From: Crambe crambe
Lineage: Eukaryota > Porifera > Demospongiae > Poecilosclerida > Crambeidae
Length of the DNA: 64,000 bases
Direction of reading: 5' to 3'
Assembly (NCBI GenBank): GCA_963924555.1
Contig: OZ004593.1
Span: 3,902,480 to 3,966,479 of the forward strand
Shown: in pieces, positions 34,899 through 48,250 of the stretch
How the letters are laid out: every line of letters starts with the position of its first letter
Numbering within the stretch: the stretch's first letter is position 1
The notes under the pieces: generated by a model
Database searches by the model: none
Told to the model about the DNA's origin: nothing
The model's input: the letters and a program-made list of their open reading frames with translations, nothing else
Made by a program: the position numbers and the translations under genes

Positions 34899-35988
34899 CG
34901 CACATTGAGCACTGAACTGCGAAGATTCATTGCCGGCAGTGGTAAGTGTTTCCCCGGGTAGAATGTTTCCATCGCGAATAGCTACGATCTGTATTATCTG
35001 CTAGTCTCTTGCAACGTAGCTAGTCAGTCGTTCCGTGTTGTAAGGGACATGACATGATAAACTAGCTAATTAACCAGCTAATAATAAGTATGAGCCACCC
35101 AACATGTGAAAGAACCAGCAGAGGAACATATTCACTTCCCTGATAAGGCCACACAAACACAAGACTTTCAGATTTCCATGAGGGAGGGAACCTGGTCACC
35201 ATTCGATATTGTACTTTGGATAATCAAATGAATAAAATGTACCAATTTTTCAAATTTTTGTCTGAAATGCCTCACTAAAAATTCAATATTTTGATGATGA
35301 GGGAGGTGACGATAAACTCTGCTCGGCCTAAGCGACATGTCCTGACTACTAAAGAAATTAGGGAACACCAAGTTCCCTCTACATCATATATAGCTAATAA
35401 TTATCTCAACTGTGTTTCATTTAGTTTATGTATGTATGTCCAGCAATAAGTATCATCAGTCAGGGTTAGCTATGTCCTTTCTTTATGCAACCCAATTTTA
35501 TTTTTTTCCCATATCAGTGCAGTATAATATTGGGGTGCCATTTGTATGTATCAAAACAAAGAAATAATAGGTGTCATTTAGCTAGTGCAGAAACCATTTT
35601 AATCGCTATAATGAGTTCAATAATCAGTGAAAAGCATAATAAGCTTGACTTTGAAGGAATTAATATAGCTATCCCTTTTCATACCTAAAATACTATAAGG
35701 ACAGGTGCTACTAATTCGGGGTGGTGGTATATACTAACTCAGGACATGTACATACATACGTATCTTATGGGGAATTTGGAGTCTATCTACAATTTCATAA
35801 CCTGAGAGTCAACTCACTCGCTCTGCTCGCTCGTATACGTAGCTATACAGATTATAGTGAGAAATAACACTGAAATTACATAAAACAAAATGTTAGCTAA
35901 AGGTGCTTAAACAAATTTGATTTTTGTATATTCTGTCCGCTTCAGTTCTTTTGATTTCAAATCGTTCTTTAATGAACTGGATCATTGC

Positions 35989-36835
35989 CTATACAACAGT
36001 AACTAATACTATACTATACACCAATTTCATAGTTATCACCTCTGGCCATAGTATGAATTGTGCTATATGAAGACCCGTGATATTGTTTATCTGCTGCACA
36101 TCGCACTGAAGTGCTTTAAGATAATGTTCCACTTCAAATCCCTAAAAAAATTAGAGATAGTAGAATAATTATTAGCTAGCTATAATTATTATGTACCAAG
36201 TCCACCAACTCTATAGGCCACTGAGATGCTATTTTTTTTCTCTGTGCACGTGTAGGATATGTAGTGTATGAACTTGAAACTCTTCCTTCTATGATTCCTC
36301 TCCACAATTCCTGTCAATTAGCACCATTATAGTTTTGTATTAAATTTTAAATCAAATAGCTACCTCATTTTCTTTGATCACCCTTCTCACAAATTCCCTT
36401 TTGAAGATACAGTGACTAATATTAATGAAAATATCAATGCTTTGCATACTACCATAAGATTACTCCCCTATTATACATACCTGTCTGAAGCAATAGGACC
36501 TTTTTTATCACGATAATACATTTTTGCTATATCCAGCCACCTGTCTTTTATGCTTCTTTTATCAAAAGTGAAAATATCATCACTATCATAATTTGTTTGG
36601 TCTTCTTGGAAGGATGGGAATAGGAAGTTTGCTGGCAATACTGAATCACTTAAATCTAATGATCAAAAGAGCTGAAAATCAGACTGATTATCATGATTAG
36701 CAAATTTAAGTTCATTTTTTTGCAAAGACAGATACATGTAGTCTATTGACTATGCTGAAATTACCATTAGCTTTTGATCCTGACTCCTTGTTGGATTCAC
36801 TTTGATTATCTGATTCACTTCTTTTGGAATCTGCT
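35989..36835 (-). CDS. Unrecognised C-terminal exons of the integrase-protease gene
   Basis: Downstream of the C48-like part, five more minus-strand exons with GT-AG borders can be read: about 36835-36769 (acidic-polar, KRSESDNQSESNKESGSKAN), 36655-36484 (VLPANFLFPSFQEDQTNYDS ... RSIKDRWLDIAKMYYRDKKG), 36417-36364 (IFKREFVRRVIKENE), 36310-36198 (LWRGIIEGRVSSSYTTYPTR) and 36145-35989 (FEVEHYLKALQCDVQQINNI), ending at a stop at 35989. No family is recognised. The content is charged and probably helical. It could be a DNA-binding or partner-binding tail or the remains of another captured gene. Confidence 0.5.
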
Positions 36836-36875
36836 TATAATTATGATAGTTTATTGCCTTATTTTAATTACATAC

Positions 36876-38066
36876 AGAATCTACACCATTTTCCTTGAAT
36901 TTGATGGGCATCAATTTCCCCTGTCTTAGCTCATTATTCATCACCCTCCTTAAGTGAGGTATGTCGGCCTATTAGCTACAACAATAAAAAATATTAGTAG
37001 CAAATTTTGACCATACCATACCTGGCTGAAGGAAGGAACTTCATCTATTACTATGAAGCGAGCAGCCTGTAAGTAAGATATTATTCAGTACAGGGGGAAG
37101 ATTATAGGGAGAGGGGGGAGGGGGACGTATAAATACAAAGTACATGGGTTGTTGCCTGAATCTGTGCAGGAATATGGTTTTGCACAACATTGCACTATTT
37201 TGTGTCAATCATTCAACTTAACATGCATATAAATACTCCACAGTCAGATGTATTAGTCTGTAATGGCATACATCCCATCTGTGCATGGTGAAACAGATTG
37301 ATAATAATCATAATTATAATAATCAAGTCATTTACTTCAGAATTCCACCTCTTCCACTCAGTCTGGTCCATTTCACCGATATGTCCAGACTCCTGACTCA
37401 ACTCACATAAAAAATACCTATAATAATTATGGCACTTTAGCTGCACGTGTCATTAATTTTCATGCTTATAGTCTTACCAAATATTATTTTCAATACTAGA
37501 ATTGGAAAGCTCTAGAGAAGAGTCCATGTAGATCATTTTTCTTTCCTTTGGTTTTATAACCTGTGTAATAATGATGATTAATGTTGTATAATGAATTTTA
37601 TTACTTACCACTAATATCCAGTGAGAACTGTGTATATTCCATGGAATTAAAATAATGTTGTTGTCAAAGCAATTTTTCTGGAAATTATAATATCTGACAT
37701 CAGAATTCAAATTCAATACAGCTACTCTTACCTCAGGGAAGTACTTCTTTGATTTTATATAACCATGCAACAAAAAAGAGGTACCAAAAAAGTATTTGCT
37801 GCTGCAACTTTGAGCTATTTATAATAGATATAAGAATAAGAGCAGTAGAGAGCTGCAGCTAGTCATCTCACCTTAGCATCAGAAGCACTCTCATCAACAA
37901 TAAGTGAAAAATATTTGTTGATAATCTACAAGCAAACGAGCCCTTTTATCATCATGCATGCATTTGATAATGCATTCACATTATTTACCACATCATCCAG
38001 CCATTCACTATCATTTAATCTCCATAAGCTTGATTCTAACAGCGAGTCACTGAAAGATGAAACAAT
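36876..38066 (-). CDS. Ulp1/SENP-like (C48) cysteine protease domain of the transposon
   Basis: Family knowledge: Ulp1/SENP proteases cut SUMO or related modifiers using a His-Asp-Gln-Cys site. Exons on the minus strand show the landmarks in order: LNDSEWLDDV (38066-38000 region) with IINKYFSLIVDESASDAK (37928-37875) for the WLND-VIN-Y start; NNIILIPWNIHSSHWILV (about 37670-37610) with the catalytic His in HW; KERKMIYMDSS (about 37560-37520) with the Asp; MPLQTNTSDCGVFICM (about 37265-37215) with the Gln and Cys; then FIVIDEVPSFSQ and IPHLRRVMNNELRQGKLMPI, the usual C-terminal end. Introns are about 50-130 bases. The whole domain is represented, with the signature residues visible, but the frame is not fully intact in this copy. 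It follows the C19-like part directly. Confidence 0.8.
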
Positions 38067-38455
38067 CTACAAAGATAACGAAAACACTCAGTTCTCCTGC
38101 GAAATGTGTTATCATTATTCAGAAACTTAGCTATTATTATGATCACTAGCTATACCTTCATTTCCTCCTCAATGCTGAAGTCCTATTAAATGATACGCAA
38201 TGATGATAAGTATAACTGCTACGTATACATTATGATTTACCTTTAATTCCATTTGTAAATTACTGACATCAGTTTTCAAAATATGTACCTGAATGTATGT
38301 TGTGTAGGTTGTAGAAAGTATTAAATCGTGGTAGCTATAGAGAGGTAATTCTTACTGATATTTGAGGAGTAGAGTAGAGAATGATTACAACATTCCTCTG
38401 CATAGAATTAATACTCATTATTGATTCATGAAATTAATGTGATTCTAGTGTATAC

Positions 38456-38670
38456 CTGAATATAAGTAGACTCAATAACACTACTTTCTACTTCTGAAAC
38501 TTGTACATCATTGAAGTGGATTAAAGTATCTTGCTGAGTCAGAGTGTAAGCAGTGTCTAAGAAATGAAAACTATCATAGTCTATAGGTAGCTTATTTGGT
38601 GAAAACTTACAATGTCCACTTTTTGTTGTGGTACCATGATGCAACTAAAAAAAACAACTATTTTCATAAT

Positions 38671-38737
<67 letters not shown>

Positions 38738-39840
38738 CACTATAAAACCTTGTAGGTCATATTGAATCTCGTGACCATTATCAAGCTTCACATTCATTTT
38801 CCTGGAATGCAGAAGAATAATAGGGTGGCAATACTATAATGGCATAGAGTTTCACCTTTGGATGGTGACTGGCCTGTTTGATCTTTTTGGGGGGCCTGAC
38901 CTCTTTCTGCCAAACAGTGTCCTTTTACAAGTGATAAAAATGTACTTAGGGGCATTTTTAAGTTTTGAGGTCACATATATTCCTCCTGGCTTGAAACAGT
39001 TCGTGCACCTTCTGTATCCAGAATATTATTACAGCCATAGTAGTTATAATTATAGATATTAATACCTGTCATTAGGTCCTTTGGTGACTCTTTCAAGGTC
39101 ATAATTTGTGGTAATCAGATCCTTTACTGCAATATCTTCACGAGATTTACCAAGAGAGCAATATAAAATATTATGTTCTTCCACTCCAACATCACTGAAC
39201 TGATAAGAAATAAACATGTATCATATGTAGCTAGGGCAAGAAATGACTTAGAATAGGTGAAACAGTCACAGTCATTATGAGTATACCTTTTTGGTTCCTC
39301 CATTATGGCAAGAAGTGCAATATGACTGACTTAAATATGAGAAGGTAAGGAGTGCATCTTCCTGCATAAAAATGAAATTGAGAGCTCCATAGTTTCATTA
39401 TTAATCTAGATAGTATCAGTGTGTTAAACTACTTACGTTAATACATTCTGTCAATTTGTTTATTAAGCACTGCAAACCTTCAGCAGCATCCTGTTGTGCA
39501 GAACCAACTAGGCTACTCTTGAGCATGGACTAGAAGAAAAATTATTGTTTAAGTAATAATGTAGAAAATTAATAACGATTTCAGATTTTGTACCTTTAAG
39601 CATAGAATATTCACTGATTGATGCATGTCCAATGACTTACAGATATCACAATACTCAACCTGCACTTCATTGGTGCTTCTCATACCTTTTGGTATCATAT
39701 TTTATAGCTAGTTACATCATGGTATTTGCAGAACGTACCATGGAGGAAGTGATGAATATTTGTTCCATTTATTAATAACTGTATGCATGATATCAACCAA
39801 CAACTGTTCTCTTTGTTGGTAATTCCACAGTATTTTTTCT
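38456..39840 (-). CDS. Ubiquitin-specific-protease-like (C19) domain of the transposon
   Basis: Minus-strand exons: 39840-39739 (LWNYQQREQLLVDIMHTVIN), about 39690-39595 (VEYCDICKSLDMHQS), 39529-39437 (SSLVGSAQQDAAEGLQCLIN), about 39362-39290 (YLSQSYCTSCHNGG), about 39205-39065, about 39030-38858 (RCTNCFKPGG), about 38800-38745 and 38644-38456. USP landmarks are the QQDA-E motif, two CxxC pairs forming the zinc ribbon (CTSC, CTNC), HHGTTTKSGH with a short intron inside the SGHYTAY box, and FNDVQVSEV with the last catalytic residue. The Cys box (GNTCY) was not recognised upstream; a proline-rich exon (40110-39900) stands there instead. Known USPs remove ubiquitin; whether this one could act is open. 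Confidence 0.75.
38674..38735. repeat. (GA)n microsatellite inside a short intron
   Basis: About 31 GA units lying between two C19-like exons; on the coding strand it is a (TC)n tract, and so may double as a polypyrimidine tract for the next acceptor. Confidence 0.95.
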
Positions 39841-39899
39841 GGTTGAGTTGGGAGTGAAGGTGGAGGAAGTTTATTAGTTAACCTTCACTTACCACATTG

Positions 39900-42090
<2,191 letters not shown>

Positions 42091-42599
42091 GTTTGAAGGA
42101 TAGATGAAAGCCAAATCAGAAGATAGATTTTTTCGTCCCACTAGCTATAGAACTTTACAATAAACTGACTACAACTAGAATGCTCCTATTTATATAAAAA
42201 TCACCAAGACAAGAAAAAACATGCACCGAGTGTAAAGACAAGAAAAGACATGCACAAAACCAAAACCACTACAAGGATTACATAGTGCACAAACAGCACA
42301 AATCAAGAAACAAGAAAAAACTTGTCCAAAGCTGGCCACACAGCAACTGTTGTTGTTGTTGTTGCTGTTGTTTTACTCAGTGGTGGGTGTGGTCACACAA
42401 GTAGGCGTGGTCGACCTTGCATATGGATTGAAACTGAGCATGCTCAGTCATAGTTACTCATGCATGCATGAGAGGGCCCTAGGGAAGAATGCTTATATGG
42501 GATGGTTACGGACACTTAAGAAATTAAAATTGAGAAAAATTAGACCTTATAATATACTTTTGCTTCAACATCAATTTCGTTCACTTCACCTTAGGTTTC

Positions 42600-45500
42600 T
42601 TTTAGTGAAGGAATAAGCAGGGGAAACACATATCCCTGATCAGTGATATGTGTTCCCCTGACATAAAATTTGCAGCAAAGATACAGATACCCTGATATTA
42701 TAGCTTATACCTCTTAGAAATAAGCAGGAAAATATATCCCTGATCAGAGCAAAGGGATTATACATCAGTATGTCAGGGGAACACATATCACTCCCTTCAT
42801 GAAACCTCGGGTAAGATTTACCTCATGTCAGGCAAGGGTATACACTGATCAGGAATAATGTCAGGGGAATGCATATGTTTCCCTTGCTAATTCCTTCACT
42901 AAATTCAAGTGAGGTATTTATTGCACATTCATGCTTTGAATAATATTATCATGACTTATTACATGGTGGCAATATTTCAAGAGGCCATAGGCTGAGTGGA
43001 ATATTATGCCCAACCAAGGGTAAGTAATAAATCTGATATTCAGCAAAATAATGATCAGGAATATAACTATGATCTCTTTGCTGCCAACTTCGTGTCAAGG
43101 GAATGCATATCACTAATCAGGGATATGTGTTTCCCCTGCTTATTTCTTCACTAAAAGAAACCTCAGGTGAAGTATAATTGATTTTACCTTATGTCAGGCA
43201 AGGGTACACTGATTAGGAATGTGTATTCCCTTTGCTGCAAATTTCATATCAGGGGAACACATATCACTGATCAGGGATATGTGTTTCCCCTGCTTATTTC
43301 TTCACTAAAAGAAACCTCAGGTGAAGTATAATTGATTTTACCTTATGTCAGGCAAGGGTACACTGATCAGGAATGTGTATTCCCTTTGCTGCAAATTTCA
43401 TATCAGGGGAACACATATCACTGATCAGGGATATGTGTTTCCCCTGCTTATTTCTTCACTAAAAGAAACCTCAGGTGAAGTATAATTGATTTTACCTTAT
43501 GTCAGGCAAGGGTACACTGATCAGGAATGTGTATTCCCTTTGCTGCAAATTTCATATCAGGGGAACGCATATCACTGATCAGGGATATGTGTTTCCCGCC
43601 CTGCTTATTTCTTTACTAAAAGAAACCTCAGGTGAAGTATAATTGATTTTACCTTATGTCAGGCAAGGGTACACTGATCAGGAATGTGTATTCCCTTTGC
43701 TGCAAATTTCATATCAGGGGAACGCATATCACTGATCAGGGATATCTGTTTCCCCTGCTTATTTCTTCACTAAAAGAAACCTCAGGTGAAGTATAATTGA
43801 TTTTACCTTATGTCAGGCAAGGGTACACTGATCAGGAATGTGTATTCCCTTTGCTGCAAATTTCATATCAGGGAAACGCATATCACTGATCAGGGATATC
43901 TGTTTCCCCTGCTTATTTCTTCACTAAAAGAAACCTCAGGTGAAGTATAATTGATTTTACCTTATGTCAGGCAAGGGTACACTGATCAGGAATGTGTATT
44001 CCCTTTGCTGCAAATTTCATATCAGGGGAACGCATATCACTGATCAGGGATATGTGTTTCCCGCCCTGCTTATTTCTTCACTAAAAGAAACCTCAGGTGA
44101 AGTATAATTGATTTTACCTTATGTCAGGCAAGGGTACACTGATCAGGAATGTGTATTCCCTTTGCTGCAAATTTCATATCAGGGGAACACATATCACTGA
44201 TCAGGGATATGTGTTTCCCCTGCTTATTTCTTCACTAAAAGAAACCTCAGGTGAAGTATAATTGATTTTACCTTATGTCAGGCAAGGGTACACTGATCAG
44301 GAATGTGTATTCCCTTTGCTGCAAATTTCATATCAGGGGAACGCATATCACTGATCAGGGATATGTGTTTCCCGCCCTGCTTATTTCTTTACTAAAAGAA
44401 ACCTCAGGTGAAGTATAATTGATTTTACCTTATGTCAGGCAAGGGTACACTGATCAGGAATGTGTATTCCCTTTGCTGCAAATTTCATATCAGGGGAACG
44501 CATATCACTGATCAGGGATATCTGTTTCCCCTGCTTATTTCTTCACTAAAAGAAACCTCAGGTGAAGTATAATTGATTTTACCTTATGTCAGGCAAGGGT
44601 ACACTGATCAGGAATGTGTATTCCCTTTGCTGCAAATTTCATATCAGGGAAACGCATATCACTGATCAGGGATATCTGTTTCCCCTGCTTATTTCTTCAC
44701 TAAAAGAAACCTCAGGTGAAGTATAATTGATTTTACCTTATGTCAGGCAAGGGTACACTGATTAGGAATGTGTATTCCCTTTGCTGCAAATTTCATATCA
44801 GGGGAACACATATCACTGATCAGGGATATGTGTTTCCCCTGCTTATTTCTTCACTAAAAGAAACCTCAGGTGAAGTATAATTGATTTTACCTTATGTCAG
44901 GCAAGGGTACACTGATCAGGAATGTGTATTCCCTTTGCTGCAAATTTCATATCAGGGGAACACATATCACTGATCAGGGATATGTGTTTCCCCTGCTTAT
45001 TTCTTCACTAAAAGAAACCTCAGGTGAAGTATAATTGATTTTACCTTATGTCAGGCAAGGGTACACTGATCAGGAATGTGTATTCCCTTTGCTGCAAATT
45101 TCATATCAGGGGAACGCATATCACTGATCAGGGATATGTGTTTCCCGCCCTGCTTATTTCTTCACTAAAAGAAACCTCAGGTGAAGTATAATTGATTTTA
45201 CCTTATGTCAGGCAAGGGTACACTGATCAGGAATGTGTATTCCCTTTGCTGCAAATTTCATATCAGGGGAACACATATCACTGATCAGGGATATCTGTTT
45301 CCCCTGCTTATTTCTTCACTAAAAGAAACCTCAGGTGAAGTATAATTGATTTTACCTTATGTCAGGCAAGGGTACACTGATCAGGAATGTGTATTCCCTT
45401 TGCTGCAAATTTCATATCAGGGGAACGCATATCACTGATCAGGGATATCTGTTTCCCCTGCTTATTTCTTCACTAAAAGAAACCTCAGGTGAAGTATAAT

Positions 45501-46390
45501 TGATTTTACCTTATGTCAGGCAAGGATACACTGATCAGGAATGTGTATTCCCTTTGCTGCAAATTTCATATCAGGGGAACGCATATCACTGATCAGGGAT
45601 ATCTGTTTCCCCTGCTTATTTCTTCACTAAAAGTAACCTCTGGTGAGGAATAATTTTTTACCTTACATGTCAGGGTATACTGATCAGGAATGTATAGTAT
45701 ATTCCCTTCACTGCAAATTTCATGTCAGGGGAACAAATATCACTGATCAGGGATATGTGTTCCCCCTGCTTATTCCTTCACTAAACGAAACCTTTGGTGA
45801 GGAATACGTAATTGATTTTTTACCTTACATATGTCGGGGTATACTGATCAGGAATGTATAATCTCTTTGCTGTATCATGGCCACATATCACTGATCAGGG
45901 ATATGTGTTTCCCCCGCTTATTCCTTCACTAAAAGAAACTCTGGTGAGGAATATTGCCTTACGCATGTCAGGGTATATTAATCAGGAATGTATAATCCTT
46001 TCGCTGGAAATTTCATGTCAGGGGAACGCATATCACTGATCAGGGATATGTGTTTCCCCTGCTTATTCCTTCACTAAAAGAACCTCAGGTAAGGTATAGA
46101 GTCTAATTGATTTTACCTTGTGTCAGGCAAGGGTACACTGATCAGGAATATGTATTCCCTTTGCTGCAACTTTCATATCAGGGGAATGCATATCACTGAT
46201 CAGGGATATGTGTTTCCCCTGCTTATTTCTTCACTAAAAGAAACCTCAGGTTAGGTATAATTGATGTCAGGCAAGGGTACAGAATGTGTATTCCCTTTGC
46301 TGCAAATTTCATATCAGGGGAACGCATATCACTGATCGGGGATATCTTTCCCCTGCTTATTTCTTCACTAAAAGTAGCTAACCTCTGGTG
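42600..46390. repeat. ~154-bp satellite array within the transposon
   Basis: Highly similar 154- or 157-base units run from about 43080 to 45620 (about 16), with more diverged units on both sides (42600-43080, 45620-46390) and a further block at 47290-47755. The 3-base length variant reads CCCGCCCTGC in place of CCCCTGC. Each unit contains a dyad CAGGGGAACACATATC - ACTGATCAGG - GATATGTGTTTCCCCTG. The core GTGTTTCCCC matches the TGTTTCCCC repeats of the terminal inverted repeats. The array is upstream of the integrase start. Higher-order repetition is visible: blocks of several units recur in the same variant order. Confidence 0.95.
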
Positions 46391-46741
46391 AGGTTTTTCC
46401 TTCTTTTTTTTAAACAGGTGTAAATTCAACTTCAGGATCAGAAGTTTTTTTTCTAGAACAAATAAATACCAAGAAGAAAGCTAGTGGAAAACAAAAACAA
46501 AAACGATAACATGACTGTAATAATAATAATAATGATAATAACGAGTTCTAGATACAAAAATGAGATGGGAATCCGGAAACGGAGAATCAATAATGAAATG
46601 CCAACAAAAAAACAAAAAAATAAACAAACAAACAAACAAAAAAACTATAATATGGTTAAAGTTAATAAGTCCCCAGCACAGCAGAAGCATTGCCTCTTTG
46701 TATCTCTATGGACAATCTCTGCACTAAATAAAAGTAAGACT

Positions 46742-47280
46742 TTATCTCCCCAGTGTTTTCCCTAATCCTTCTCCAAAGAATGACATGGCAGCTGAACCAA
46801 AGGATCCTGATGTCTCCACTGCCAACGGGACAAAGAGGTACTGATCTCCTAAGTTTGAATATTTGACCTTCTTCTTGTGTTCCGCTTCATTAGCCACATT
46901 TCGTGCTTCAAGCAGCCAGGCTGACGTGCAATATAGAAAAAGTGAAGTCCCATACCAAGGGCAAAGGGTGACTCCATCAGGTCTCTTTCCGTCACTTCTA
47001 CTGATTCCACTTGGTTCTAATTTAGATGGGATTTTTGCAGATGATAAAGATCTTTTTATCAAGGCATTGATGGAACTATGCCTCAAATGTGTCCCCTAAC
47101 TCTTTCTGCAGTGGCAAGGACATCTACAGGGGAACCACAGTGACTACAGAGATGAGGTAACAGGCCAACAGCAATTCTAATGGTGTCATCATCAAGTCTC
47201 AGTCCAAGACATGATACTGGCAACGCATGTAGCCATGCCCCAGACTCTTTTTTAGTAGCAGCTAGCAAGCGAGCCCTGAA
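46742..47280 (-). pseudogene. Retroelement-type C-terminal domain fragment inserted in the satellite
   Basis: On the minus strand 47268-47083 reads [20 protein letters not shown] followed by [20 protein letters not shown], and 47086-46742 reads NALIKRSLSSAKIPSKLEPS, SDGKRPDGVTLCPWYGTSLF, KKVKYSNLGDQYLFVPLAVE and TSGSFGSAAMSF. This W-H-LP-GLRLDD / KRPDG-T--PW / KY--L---Y-FVP-VET-G pattern is found downstream of reverse transcriptase in repeated animal elements and resembles a nuclease-type fold. It is incomplete and broken, and flanked on both sides by satellite units, so it jumped into the array. Confidence 0.6.
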
Positions 47281-47289
47281 TCACATGTC

Positions 47290-47755
47290 CAAAAAGGTGG
47301 TTTATGAATAATTGATTTTTTACCTTACATAATATATCAGGGTATACTGATCAGGAATGTATGATCCCTTTGCTGCAAATTTCATGTCAGGGGAACACAT
47401 ATCACTGATCAGGGGTATGTGTTTCCCCTGCTTATTTCTTCACAAAAAGAAATATCAGGTCATTATAGCTAATTGATTTTATCTTATGTCAGGCAAGGGT
47501 ACACTGATCAGGAATGTGTATTCCTTTTGCTGCAAATTTTATGTAAGGGGAACAATATCACTGATCAGGGATATATGTTTCCCCTGCTTATTCCTTCAAT
47601 AAAAGAAACCTCTAGTGAGGAATATTACCTTACATATATCAGGGTATATTGATCAGGAATGTATAATCCCTTTGCTGCAAATTTCATGTCAGGGGAATGC
47701 ATATCACTGATCAGGAATATGTGTTTCCCCTGCTTATTCCTTCACTAAAAGTGTA
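47290..47755. repeat. Outer block of the 154-bp satellite
   Basis: Three diverged units of the same satellite (TATCACTGATCAGGGGTATG, TGTGTTTCCCCTGCTTATT) resume immediately after the inserted retroelement fragment. Confidence 0.9.
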
Positions 47756-48174
47756 CATAATCTTATAATCAACAATTACTATAGCTAGTTATGATCTCTG
47801 GCCACAGTAGGAACTGTGCTGTAAGAAGACTGGTTATTCTAGTCTCCATCACTTCAAGTACGTTGCATTTCTTATTTGGAGACCAATTGCTCTTGAGTAC
47901 CTGGTTCTATAATCCTGCATTATCACTCCTTGATAAAAAATTAATGTGTCTGGACTAGATGCAGCTATAGATACCTGAGATGACAGCAGTCATAGGCCAA
48001 TTGCTATGGACAACAATCGCAGGACCAAATATTAAACATGACTGGTTACATGATACCTGTCAGAGAGAAAACTGCAACTAAAAAGCTGGCTAGGAGCTCT
48101 GATGCAGCGCCGCAAGCAAGAACCAAGGAAACATCCAGCCCTGGAAACTTTGTGATGACCTTTGACCCCCCGTT

Positions 48175-48246
48175 GGGAAACATTCCTCCCTAGGGTTATA
48201 TGTGCGGGGAAACACGCAACCCGGGGAAACAGAAATCACTGCAACA
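48175..48246 (-). repeat. Right terminal inverted repeat (72 bp, perfect)
   Basis: Reverse complement identical to 34827-34898, ending in CAGAAATCACTGCAACA, followed by CCGG (48247-48250). Confidence 0.93.
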
Positions 48247-48250
48247 CCGG

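Noticed and set aside
42350-42616. Open frame beginning MLLLLLLFYSVVGVV as a signal-peptide protein
   Set aside because: The leucine run comes from a GTT/TTG microsatellite and the end lies in the degenerate satellite.
42600-46390. Satellite array as a CRISPR
   Set aside because: Whole ~154-bp units are repeated with no unique spacers, and the genome is clearly eukaryotic.
46453-46765. Overlapping hydrophobic frames on the minus strand and a lysine/asparagine-rich frame on the plus strand
   Set aside because: Low-complexity AAC/TAA repeats; no coding signal.
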